From Phycisphaerae bacterium (GTDB taxonomy: Bacteria > Planctomycetota > Phycisphaerae > UBA1845 > Fen-1342): a DNA stretch of 8,417 nt. The notes beneath the pieces were generated by a model. The model was not told the origin of the DNA, ran no database searches, and was given only the letters and a program-made list of their open reading frames with translations. Shown here one piece after another: positions 1 through 6,611 of this stretch (its first letter is position 1; each line of letters begins with the position of its first letter). A program made the position numbers and the translations under genes. The DNA lies in contig JAGVEP010000388.1 of the NCBI GenBank assembly GCA_020058145.1, forward strand, positions 1-8,417, written 5' to 3'.

Positions 1-2
1 CC

Positions 3-683
3 CCGCCCCCGATCCTCAGCACCCGCGCCCCGCGCGTCGTGGAGCCCATCCCCCCGCCACGGGAGGAGGAGGCTCCCAAGCCACCGCGCGCCGGCGCCGT
101 TTCCCTCGCCGACCTCCAGGTCCCCGGCGGCATCGAACGTCACAAGTGGAAGGTCATCGTCGTCCACCACTCCGACAGCGCGAAGTCCTCGCCGCAGGGC
201 ATGGACTCCTGGCACCGGCAGCGCGGCTGGGAGGGCCTGGGCTACCACTTCGTCATCGGCAATGGCGTCAATTACCCGGACGGCAAACTGTTCGTCGGCC
301 CGCGCTGGCGGCAGCAGAAGACCGGCGCCCACACGAAGGCGTCCGCCGGCCGCTATTTCAGCACGTTTCGCGCCGACAACTTCTTCAACGAGCACGGCGT
401 GGGCATCTGCCTCATCGGGGATTTTGAGCATGGCCGGCCGACCGCGCGACAATTGCAGACCTTGCAGGACCTCATCACCGTGCTCGCCGGCGCGACCGAC
501 GCGCGTGTGACCCAGGTCTACGGCCATGGTGAAGTGACGCACAAAACCGCGTGTCCCGGCCGCTTCATGGACATGGGCGCCCTGCGGCGGGCGGTTGCGG
601 CGGCGGCGAATGAAACGCCCGCCACCACACCGATTCGGACGGCTGCGTGGGGGCCTGTGGCGGACACCGCGGCCGCGTGGTGA
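3..683 (+). CDS. N-acetylmuramoyl-L-alanine amidase (Amidase_2/PGRP fold), 5'-partial
   Basis: Probable zinc amidase that cuts the bond between N-acetylmuramic acid and L-alanine in peptidoglycan. The frame is open to the left edge of the window, so the gene very likely starts upstream; a GTG at 39 is the first internal candidate start, and the residue numbers here count from it. A Pro/Glu-rich linker (about residues 4-18) precedes the catalytic domain (about 38-190). Visible family features are VIVVHHS (H43/H44, first zinc ligand), GLGYHFVI (Y69, like the T7 lysozyme active-site Tyr), YGHGEV (H163, zinc) and TACPGRF (C172, zinc). The H163-C172 spacing of nine is one more than in T7 lysozyme as I recall it. 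An Ala/Thr-rich tail ends at TGA 681-683. An export signal, if present, lies outside the window. The family is clear; the biological role (cell wall turnover or secreted lysin) is inferred. Confidence 0.88.
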   Translation, partial: PPPILSTRAPRVVEPIPPPREEEAPKPPRAGAVSLADLQVPGGIERHKWKVIVVHHSDSAKSSPQGMDSWHRQRGWEGLGYHFVIGNGVNYPDGKLFVGPRWRQQKTGAHTKASAGRYFSTFRADNFFNEHGVGICLIGDFEHGRPTARQLQTLQDLITVLAGATDARVTQVYGHGEVTHKTACPGRFMDMGALRRAVAAAANETPATTPIRTAAWGPVADTAAAW

Positions 684-802
684 CGACAATCCGGCGGGCG
701 GTGTGGCCACCCTACGTTGGCGCTGCTCACAGAGCAGTGGCACACGGCAAGCGACGCGTCATTTTTGAAACCGCCCTGGAACTACGCGAAAGCGGCCCCG
801 CA

Positions 803-847
803 CAGCACCCCGGCGCCGCGCAAACCGAATGCGGTACCGGGGTGCTG
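803..847. terminator. Hairpin between convergent genes, possible bidirectional terminator
   Basis: A perfect 11-bp inverted repeat, CAGCACCCCGG (803-813) and CCGGGGTGCTG (837-847), with a 23-nt loop that can form a further 4-bp stem (CCGC 816-819 / GCGG 831-834). It lies 15 nt past the stop of the large - strand gene and 120 nt past the amidase stop. Neither side has a T tract, so it is not a textbook intrinsic terminator; it could act in a Rho-assisted way or protect a 3' end. The remaining bases of 684-861 show no gene. Confidence 0.5.
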
Positions 848-861
848 TTGCGGCTACGGCG

Positions 862-3800
862 TTACTGCCCGCCGCTCAGGATCCCTACGAACGGGTTGAT
901 GTCGTCGAAATCGACCAGTCCGTCAGCGTTGCAGTCGCCGTAAAGCAGGTAGCACTCCGGGTACGAGGCCTCATACGTCTTGGGGCTGGACAAGGCGAGC
1001 ACGAACGGGTTGATGTCGTCGAAATCCGCCTGGCCATCGCAGTTCATGTCGCCGCGGTGATCTTCGCACTCGTCGGGTACGCCGTTACTATTGGCGTCCA
1101 GGCTAGTGCCCAAGGCGATGTCCACCAAGTCATCGACGTCGTTGCCGTTGCAGTCGACGCCCGATGTCTCCAACTCGACGATCAGCGGATTGAAGCTGCA
1201 CGGCCCCGTCGTCGCCAGGGTCGCCGTGGTGACCAGGCAGAGCGCGTTGCACGCGTCCGTGTCGTGGCCCACGTAGAGCTTAGCCGGCTGGTTCGGATCG
1301 CACCCGGCACACCTCGTCTTCAACTGGAACGCGCCGGTGTTTCCGACTGGGGTAGCCAACAGCGATGAGCCCTGGGGCGGACACGCCGCATTGAGACTCG
1401 CGACGAACGCCGCGGCCAGCACCGCGGGGGGGGAGCCGTTCGGCACCCCGGGCACGTTGCAGTTTTCAATGTTGAAGCAGCAGTTTTTGCTGAGTCTCCA
1501 TTTCCAGTTCGTGCCGTTGGCGTTGCCCACGATCGCGAAGTACAGCGGGGGCGGGCAGTAGCCCCCCGTGGTCGGCGGGCAGGTGGGAGCCGGGGGGACC
1601 ATGGAGATGTTCAGCTTCCCGCAGCCAGTCAGGCCGGTGTATCCGCCGATGCGGATGGTGTACGTGGTGCCCGCAGCCGCGGTGAATGTGACTCGCGACG
1701 ACAACCACCCGCACGTGCCGGAGAGGCTGTCGTCATTGCATACGACCAGGCTTCCGGCGGGCGGCGGGCAGACGGTGGACGCGTAGACGGCCAGCACGCT
1801 GTCATACGAGCTGCCGCACGTGTCGATCGTAGCGCTCCCACTGCACGGGGCCGTCCACTTGAACCAGATGTCGTTCGCCAGATTGCCGCACGGAATTCCG
1901 ACGCCGTCGGTTGTGGCGAGGCAGTTGGAAAACACAATCGGCATCGGTGTTACCGGGGTCACGACGATCGCGGCGGAGCACGCGTTGTTGGGCGGCGGCT
2001 GCGTCGCCTGCGAGATGTTCAGTTGAAAGTTCCCCGACGCACTGACGTAGCCGGAGACCCGGATGATGTAGCGCTGACACGGAACCGGGTTGAATGTCAC
2101 GATCGATTGAAGGGTCCCGGCGCACGGACCATAGCCGGCATCGTCGTTGCAGATGATCGTGTAGTTGGAAGTGCTGTCCGGACACGCCGAGTGGACCGAC
2201 AGCACCGTGTCGTATGGACCGCCGGAACAGGGTGCCGAGCCACAGGTGTTGATCGTGACCGGACCGTAGTAGCAGGTGGAGAAACTGTAGTAGACGTCGG
2301 GTGCGTTGTGCGACCAGCCGCAGATGCCGGGCAAAAGCGGCGTCGGCGTGGCGCCGAAGGTCGTACCCGAGTAGGTTCCAGGGATGCCGATCGGCGTCAC
2401 CGACGCGCAGTTGTTGTTGGCTGGCGCGCCGGGCGTGCAGCCGATGGTGAGCTGCCCGGAGCCGAAGGACCCGGTGGTGTTGCCGCCGACGCGAATCAGA
2501 TACACCGTGTTTTGCGCGCCGTAGAAGCTCACCGACGATGACGTGCCGGAACACAGCGGACCGTTGTCGTCGTTGCAGGCGACCTGACAGAGATTGCTGC
2601 AGGGCCCGGTATACACGGCCAAGGCGGTGTTGTAGAACGACCCGCACAATCCGATGTCGATCGTCCCGGTGCATGTAGCGGCGTACCGGAACCAAATGTC
2701 ATGCTGAATGGGACACCCCGCTGGTCCGACCGCGGTCGCGCCGCAAGTCGAAAAGGGCGTAACACCGTTCGTCACGCTCAGCGGCGCGGTGCACGGGTCG
2801 TTGGAAGGCGGGGCGGCTGGAGCTTGGGTCAGTCGGACGGTGAAGGCGCCGGTGGGAGCGAGCGTCGCGACCCGAATGTAGTACGTCTGGTTCGGGGTCG
2901 GCGCGAACGTCACTTCCGACTGCAGCGTGCCGAAACATGGGCTGCCCGGGAACGCGTCGTCGTTGCAGGTCACCTCGTTCGCGGGCGTTCCGACGCAGGC
3001 GGTGTGAATCGAAAGCACAGTATCTGTCCCAGGCGGGCTCAAGCAGGTGTCCACGGTAATGGGTTGCGGACACGTCGGCGTGAAACAATACCAAACGTCG
3101 TTCGTGCCCCCACACGTGGACACGCCGTCCGTGGTTGCCCCGACGGTGGTCCCCGGCAGAGGCGCGCCTGGATTCAGCGTGGTGCAGTTTCCACACGAGT
3201 CGTTGCTCGGCGTGCCACCCACCGTGATCGTCGCGGTGCAGGGGCCCACCGGGAGCGCAGGGCCGAACACCGGGCAGTAGATATTGAATGCCCAGTAGGA
3301 CCATGAAATAATCCCGTACGCCGAGCCAGAGTACGTGAAGGTGTACGTGGTTCCCGGCAGCGCACCCGCCGGGACGGTGAAGTCGAAGCGGTAGATATCC
3401 TGGGCGCTGTTGTTCAACGGGCAACCGCCGAAAATGGAGCCGGGGCCGCCTGCGTTGCACGTGCGGGCGCACATCTGGCCCACGATTTGCAGCGGGGGGG
3501 TGAGTTGGACAACACCGAGACTGCCCGTGTTGGCGCCGAAGTAGCCGATGTTGGCCTGCGCGCTGATCACGGAGACCGGCAGGTTGACCGCGGCAGCGCC
3601 CGCGGTGAAGTTACCGCCCATGGCGCCGATGCCATACCACGGGCACGGGTAGTTGGTGGGCGTCACGCCGCCGCGGAGTAAGAGCGTGGTGGTTTGACCG
3701 GCGAGCGGGTTCGGGTTGGACACTAACAGGTCGCAACAGGCTTGAAATGTGCAGGGCGGGGGGCCGAAACTCAATAGGCATCCGATCAAGGGCGGGTCCG

Positions 3801-4374
3801 CAATACTTGCTCCGCCGATGTGACGCATCGCGATTTCCGCGCCGCCGAGGCTCTTCAACTCCATCCAGAACGTGTCTCCCGCGACTCCGGTGATACGCAC
3901 GGCCCCGAGGAGGAACTCGTTTGATCCCTGGAGGTAGAGGTCACTATTGCTGTTTCCGGGAGCCAGGAACTCGACCCCGCGCGCGGTGACCGCAGCGAGG
4001 TGGTCGTCGAGGGCCAGGCCGCCCGGCGCGTCCCAGCGTCGGTAGGCCCCGGAACCGGCCTTGTTCTGACGGTATGCCACGCTAATTGAGTGCGTCGCCG
4101 TGCCCATGAATTGCAGACCCAGGTTATAGAGCTGCGTATCGGACGGCATGGTCGGCGTCTCGACGAACCTGCCCCAGCAGAACAGGTCATATGTTCCGGG
4201 TGGAAGCTGCGTTATGTAGGTCGGGGCCTGGAGGTACGGCAGGAAGTCCGTCTGCGCGGTGCTGAACACCAAGGACGGGTTCGACACGCCGGTGGTGGAC
4301 CAGCACAACTCAATCTCGGCTTGCGCGGCACCCACCAAACCGCACACAACTACTAGAACCAAAGCCCTGTTCAT
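862..4374 (-). CDS. Large secreted Cys-rich repeat protein with C-terminal dockerin-like domain
   Basis: A 1170-residue exported protein of unknown function. I chose ATG 4374 because AAGGA lies 7 nt upstream and because translation then begins with a signal peptide (MNRALVLVVVCGLVGAAQA, cleavage about residue 19); the open frame extends to 4455 but adds no sensible N-terminus. Layout: unassigned beta-rich regions (about 20-385); four PPC/jelly-roll-like repeats (389-517, 523-646, 651-791, 794-925), each with a D(I/V)(W/Y)(F/Y) motif (426, 559, 693, 835) and a CNDD motif (470, 600, 742, 879); an unassigned Cys-rich segment (about 940-1065); a calcium-type DCNGN...DANSNGVPDEC block (1074-1104); and two dockerin F-hands (1108-1128, 1146-1166) of form DxNxDGxxDFDD. 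The mature protein has about 65 Cys and only nine Lys, fitting an extracytoplasmic disulphide-rich protein. A surface adhesin or scaffold role is inferred. No enzyme active site is visible. Confidence 0.9.
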   Translation of the reverse strand: MNRALVLVVVCGLVGAAQAEIELCWSTTGVSNPSLVFSTAQTDFLPYLQAPTYITQLPPGTYDLFCWGRFVETPTMPSDTQLYNLGLQFMGTATHSISVAYRQNKAGSGAYRRWDAPGGLALDDHLAAVTARGVEFLAPGNSNSDLYLQGSNEFLLGAVRITGVAGDTFWMELKSLGGAEIAMRHIGGASIADPPLIGCLLSFGPPPCTFQACCDLLVSNPNPLAGQTTTLLLRGGVTPTNYPCPWYGIGAMGGNFTAGAAAVNLPVSVISAQANIGYFGANTGSLGVVQLTPPLQIVGQMCARTCNAGGPGSIFGGCPLNNSAQDIYRFDFTVPAGALPGTTYTFTYSGSAYGIISWSYWAFNIYCPVFGPALPVGPCTATITVGGTPSNDSCGNCTTLNPGAPLPGTTVGATTDGVSTCGGTNDVWYCFTPTCPQPITVDTCLSPPGTDTVLSIHTACVGTPANEVTCNDDAFPGSPCFGTLQSEVTFAPTPNQTYYIRVATLAPTGAFTVRLTQAPAAPPSNDPCTAPLSVTNGVTPFSTCGATAVGPAGCPIQHDIWFRYAATCTGTIDIGLCGSFYNTALAVYTGPCSNLCQVACNDDNGPLCSGTSSSVSFYGAQNTVYLIRVGGNTTGSFGSGQLTIGCTPGAPANNNCASVTPIGIPGTYSGTTFGATPTPLLPGICGWSHNAPDVYYSFSTCYYGPVTINTCGSAPCSGGPYDTVLSVHSACPDSTSNYTIICNDDAGYGPCAGTLQSIVTFNPVPCQRYIIRVSGYVSASGNFQLNISQATQPPPNNACSAAIVVTPVTPMPIVFSNCLATTDGVGIPCGNLANDIWFKWTAPCSGSATIDTCGSSYDSVLAVYASTVCPPPAGSLVVCNDDSLSGTCGWLSSRVTFTAAAGTTYTIRIGGYTGLTGCGKLNISMVPPAPTCPPTTGGYCPPPLYFAIVGNANGTNWKWRLSKNCCFNIENCNVPGVPNGSPPAVLAAAFVASLNAACPPQGSSLLATPVGNTGAFQLKTRCAGCDPNQPAKLYVGHDTDACNALCLVTTATLATTGPCSFNPLIVELETSGVDCNGNDVDDLVDIALGTSLDANSNGVPDECEDHRGDMNCDGQADFDDINPFVLALSSPKTYEASYPECYLLYGDCNADGLVDFDDINPFVGILSGGQ
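887..1026 (-). repeat. 26-bp exact direct repeat encoding the two DFDDINPFV dockerin segments
   Basis: Bases 887-912 and 1001-1026 are identical. On the - strand both encode DFDDINPFV in the two calcium-binding F-hands. The starts are 114 bp apart (38 codons), and the flanks differ on both sides. Canonical cellulosomal dockerins also carry two F-hands, but the linker here is long and contains Cys. Confidence 0.8.
1600..3210 (-). repeat. Four tandem PPC-like protein repeats inside the secreted protein gene
   Basis: Approximate repeat borders in DNA are 2824-3210, 2437-2808, 2002-2424 and 1600-1995. Each repeat is about 125-140 residues and starts near P(S/A/P)N(D/N). Shared features in order are a D(I/V)(W/Y)(F/Y) strand, a Cys before D-x-x-L-(A/S)-(V/I) (for example DTVLSVHSAC), a CNDD motif, and a final strand (Y)xIR(V/I). 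The DNA is diverged apart from short words around the CNDD codons, so these are old duplications or are kept under selection. Confidence 0.75.
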
Positions 4375-4381
4375 GATCTGT

Positions 4382-4386
4382 TCCTT
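4382..4386 (-). promoter_or_regulatory. Ribosome binding site of the secreted repeat protein
   Basis: On the - strand the bases read AGAAGGA, with the AAGGA core 7 nt before ATG 4374. This fixes the start at the signal peptide methionine rather than at the upstream edge of the open frame (4455). Confidence 0.75.
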
Positions 4387-4711
4387 CTGACTACAGTGGC
4401 TGGCGTGGCCCGCAGGGTCCCGCGACGGACCGGGCCCGCACACGCCACCCGACACTTCCCAGTTGACTTTGCCCGGCTACGCCGCCGGACCGCAGTCGGC
4501 TATTGTCACGCATCAATCGGTTCAACCCTGGTTGTTGCGGCTATCCCACACCACCAGGAACAAAAAAGGGGTACGTGCCGGAACACCCTGAGGCGTTCGA
4601 ACACGTCGGCATACTCGGCAACGGACCGCTCGCAGCATGCAAGCTGCCCTTTGATAAGTGAGCCGAAGACTCTGGGCCCGAAATTCTGCTTAGACTCGGC
4701 CGAACTCCGGG

Positions 4712-4717
4712 ATTATA
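4712..4717 (-). promoter_or_regulatory. Possible -10 box (TATAAT)
   Basis: A perfect TATAAT on the - strand in otherwise GC-rich DNA, oriented toward the secreted protein gene. No convincing -35 hexamer sits 16-18 bp upstream, and the implied leader would be about 330 nt, so this is a weak candidate only. Confidence 0.3.
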
Positions 4718-4796
4718 GCGCAGCCCTGCCCGGAAGGTGAGAAAATTGTCGCGCCGCGATCCACGCGGCTCGCCATCCTGGCGGGGAACCCGCGAA

Positions 4797-4820
4797 GCCG
4801 GCTGTCAAAAACCGCGTTTC
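4797..4820. repeat. Copy A of a 24-bp dispersed direct repeat
   Basis: Reads GCCGGCT, then four variable bases, then AAAACCGCGTTTC. It matches 8382-8405 at 21 of 24 positions in the same orientation. In this copy the CCGCGT part forms the 3' arm, and the A run the U tract, of the terminator on the - strand. Confidence 0.5.
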
Positions 4821-4832
4821 CAAGTCACGCGG
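4807..4832 (-). terminator. Intrinsic terminator after the SDR gene
   Basis: On the - strand a GC-rich 6-bp stem CCGCGT (4832-4827) / ACGCGG (4817-4812) with a 9-nt loop is followed at once by five T (4811-4807). It lies about 50 nt past the SDR stop and would end the small ORF-HAD-SDR operon. The stem is short, so strength is uncertain. Confidence 0.6.
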
Positions 4833-4882
4833 GGGGTTCGAGTCACGGAGATACCCACCAGTCGCCCTCAAGAAAAAAAGGT

Positions 4883-5770
4883 TCAAACGGGGGAAAGGAC
4901 TTCCGCTCGCAGCGGTCCGGGGACGAGGTGCGGGAAAAGCGCGGCGAAGCGCCGTCCGTCGAGCGACAAATCCGCCGGACGGGGCTCCGTGGCGGCCAGC
5001 GCGAGCCGCGAGATCTGCACGAGCTGCGGGTGCTCGAGGCCGAGCAGCCGGGCACACTCCGCAACCAGTTCATAGCGCGAAAGACGCTGCGGACCAGCCA
5101 GGTGAATCAACCCCGTCAGGTCACTACGCGTTAAACCCATGACTGCGCGGGCGGCGTCCGCGAGCCATACGGGTGTGCGGAATTCGTCCGTGAACAGCCG
5201 CAGCGGCTGACCACTGCGCAAGGCGGCAAGCTGACTCGTGAATGTCGTTTCCCGGCCGTTGCGGGGCAGGCCGTACAAGAGCGGCATGCGCACGACGAGT
5301 GTGTGCGCCAGACCCACGAGCGTCCGCTCGGCGGCGACCTTCGTGCGACCGTAATGGCTCAGCGGGTGCGGCTCGTCGGTTTCGGAATACGGGGCGTGCT
5401 CGCCGTCGAACACCATGTCGGTGGATGAGAACACCAGGCGGGCACCGATGGCGTCCGAGGCCTCGGCCAGCACCCGCGTCGCACCGGTGTTGATCTGCTC
5501 GGCGTCGGCGGGGCGGCTGTGACAGGCGCCCACAGCCGTCAGCGCGCCAAGGTGTACCACGTGCGTCGGTCGAAACGCGGCGACACACGCACGCAGCGCC
5601 TCGTGGTCGGCCAGATCGACACGCTGGGCGGAGACCCCCGGCGTACCTGCGTCCTGGCGGCCGGTCAGCGCGAAAACCGCCGGGTGGGCGTCGTCGCCGG
5701 CCAGCAGCCGGACGACGTGACTGCCCAGTTGACCGGAAGCACCGGTAATCAACCAGCGTTCGGCGGGCAT
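4883..5770 (-). CDS. RmlD-like SDR family NAD(P)-dependent oxidoreductase
   Basis: A 295-residue extended-type short-chain dehydrogenase resembling dTDP-4-dehydrorhamnose reductase. Visible features: nucleotide-binding LITGASGQLG (Rossmann glycines within 10-16), VVHLGALTAV (71-80), active-site SST (115-117) with DMVFDG after it, catalytic Y140 and K144 in SHYGRTK, and the RmlD-type segments EFRTPVWLADAARA (196-209) and RPADLSLD (264-271). Length is normal for RmlD. The ATG at 5770 lies inside the end of the HAD gene (22-nt overlap, different frame) and has no clear Shine-Dalgarno, suggesting translation coupled to the HAD gene. No rmlA, rmlB or rmlC is nearby, so rhamnose synthesis is not supported by context; the RmlD fold also serves other sugar reductases and regulatory proteins. 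Fold is certain, substrate is not. Confidence 0.88.
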   Translation of the reverse strand: MPAERWLITGASGQLGSHVVRLLAGDDAHPAVFALTGRQDAGTPGVSAQRVDLADHEALRACVAAFRPTHVVHLGALTAVGACHSRPADAEQINTGATRVLAEASDAIGARLVFSSTDMVFDGEHAPYSETDEPHPLSHYGRTKVAAERTLVGLAHTLVVRMPLLYGLPRNGRETTFTSQLAALRSGQPLRLFTDEFRTPVWLADAARAVMGLTRSDLTGLIHLAGPQRLSRYELVAECARLLGLEHPQLVQISRLALAATEPRPADLSLDGRRFAALFPHLVPGPLRAEVLSPV

Positions 5771-6453
5771 GGCGGACTCGTGACGAGGTTGAACAGGCCG
5801 CGGAGATCGTCGAATTCGTAATCCGGCTCGTGGTTGCCGATGTCGTGGATGCGGTGCGCCCGGTTGACCCAGCCGGTGCGAATTCCGACGGCGCGGGCTC
5901 CGCCGACATCGCTGTGGAGCGAGTCGCCGACGTGGACGAGACGCTCGCGGCGCCAGCCGGTCTGCTCGAGCGCGACTTCAAACACATGCGGGTGCGGTTT
6001 GTACGAGCGGGCGTCCTGCGAGGTCACGACGCCGGCGACGCGAATACCGTTTCGCCGGAGCGCGAGGTCAATATCCACCCGATCCGCGTTCGACACGATG
6101 CAGATCGGCAGCGGAAACGCGGCGAGAAAGTTGGGGACTTCCGGTTGCAGCGGTGGATCCTGCCAGTAGTCGGCGAGCCGCGCGACGTGCGGATACGGGT
6201 CGATAGCGACGCCAAACTCGGTCATCGTTTGGCGGAGTGTGCGGGCTTCCAGCTCCAGGAGCGTCACGAAGTCGTCGCCATTGGCCGAGTCCATCGCGGT
6301 GAAAAAGCGTTCTCCCCAGATGATCGCGAGCTGGCCGGCGGTGAGTTGCAGGTGCGTCTGGGCGACGATGTCCGCGCAGACCGTCTCGACGGCGGCGCGG
6401 TCGCCCGTCGTGAGCGTGCCGTACATATCCAAAAAGACGCCGTCAAGTTGCAC
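5749..6453 (-). CDS. HAD family hydrolase (phosphatase-like, DxYGTL type)
   Basis: A 234-residue HAD-superfamily hydrolase, subfamily IA by its helical cap after motif I. Motif I is DMYGTL (nucleophile D9; the usual second Asp is Tyr 11, as in haloacid dehalogenase-type and many other HAD-IA proteins). Motif II is VSN (S121), motif III is K152 in YKPHP, and motif IV is GDSLHSD (D177, D182). The start is GTG 6453; its first G is the last base of the upstream small ORF's TAG (TAGTG), with AAGGA 12 nt before the GTG, inside the end of that ORF. The 3' end overlaps the SDR start. The two enzymes may act on the same metabolite, perhaps a sugar phosphate, but this is inferred from position only. 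Because motif I has Tyr, phosphatase versus dehalogenase chemistry cannot be settled here; phosphatase activity is more usual. Confidence 0.87.
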   Translation of the reverse strand: MQLDGVFLDMYGTLTTGDRAAVETVCADIVAQTHLQLTAGQLAIIWGERFFTAMDSANGDDFVTLLELEARTLRQTMTEFGVAIDPYPHVARLADYWQDPPLQPEVPNFLAAFPLPICIVSNADRVDIDLALRRNGIRVAGVVTSQDARSYKPHPHVFEVALEQTGWRRERLVHVGDSLHSDVGGARAVGIRTGWVNRAHRIHDIGNHEPDYEFDDLRGLFNLVTSPPCPPNAG

Positions 6454-6611
6454 TACTGCATCAAGTCCTTGCGTTTGAAGATGTAAATGGTGCCGAACTT
6501 CGGGACGGCCTCGGCCAGTGTGTCATGCTCGTCGAGCCACGGGCCGGGCGTGAAGTCGGACTTCCGCCCGCGGCGGTCGGGGACGTAGCTGGCGGTTTTC
6601 GAGGAGGTCAT
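6453..6611 (-). CDS. 52-residue conserved-looking small protein, first gene of the HAD-SDR operon
   Basis: An unrecognised small ORF, ATG 6611 to TAG 6453-6455, starting MTSSKTASYVPDRRGR and ending IYIFKRKDLMQ. Evidence that it is real: about 90% of codons end in G or C, matching its neighbours; residue content is balanced; its stop overlaps the HAD GTG by one base (TAGTG), a typical coupled arrangement; and an in-frame TAA upstream leaves ATG as the only good start. It has a basic N-terminus, a PGPWLDEHD segment and a C-terminal beta-strand-like GTIYIF followed by KRKD. No signal peptide, membrane segment or Cys is present, so it is probably cytoplasmic. No Shine-Dalgarno precedes it; a hairpin sits there instead. 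The DUF2961 open frame runs antisensibly out of phase across its first 89 bases on the same strand and is not coding there. Function unknown. Confidence 0.7.
   Translation of the reverse strand: MTSSKTASYVPDRRGRKSDFTPGPWLDEHDTLAEAVPKFGTIYIFKRKDLMQ

Larger units (their letters stand above)
4375..4882. other. Intergenic region: leader of the secreted protein gene plus hairpin cluster
   Basis: A 508-base gap between two - strand genes. Open frames here are Arg/Ser-rich and look like chance, so I call no gene. It holds the ribosome binding site at 4382-4386, a possible -10 box at 4712-4717, and three hairpins: CCGCG/CGCGG (4754-4758/4764-4768), GCGGG/CCCGC (4781-4785/4789-4793) and the terminator stem at 4812-4832. 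Two A tracts also lie here (4566-4567 region AAAAAA and A7 at 4873-4879); the second gives seven U just after the SDR stop codon, but without an adjacent stem. Confidence 0.6.

Noticed and set aside
1802..2695. Long Arg/His-rich - strand frame within the secreted protein gene
   Set aside because: It is an out-of-phase shadow of the repeat protein produced by GC-rich codons; same for 2699-3472 and the + strand frames at 2023-2541 and 2701-3306.
4396..4740. 114-residue + strand open frame upstream of the secreted protein gene
   Set aside because: Arg/Ser/Thr-rich composition without domains, no ribosome binding site, and it overlaps the leader of the - strand gene.
4831..4860. tRNA 3'-end-like sequence (GGGTTCGAGTC ... 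CCCACCA) on the + strand
   Set aside because: The T-stem does not pair, the distance from T-loop to CCA is one base off, and no matching 5' acceptor strand or anticodon arm lies in the preceding 60-80 bases. At most a decayed remnant or chance.
4883..6611. Rhamnose or other nucleotide-sugar biosynthesis cluster
   Set aside because: Only an RmlD-like SDR is present; no nucleotidyltransferase, dehydratase, epimerase or glycosyltransferase accompanies it.
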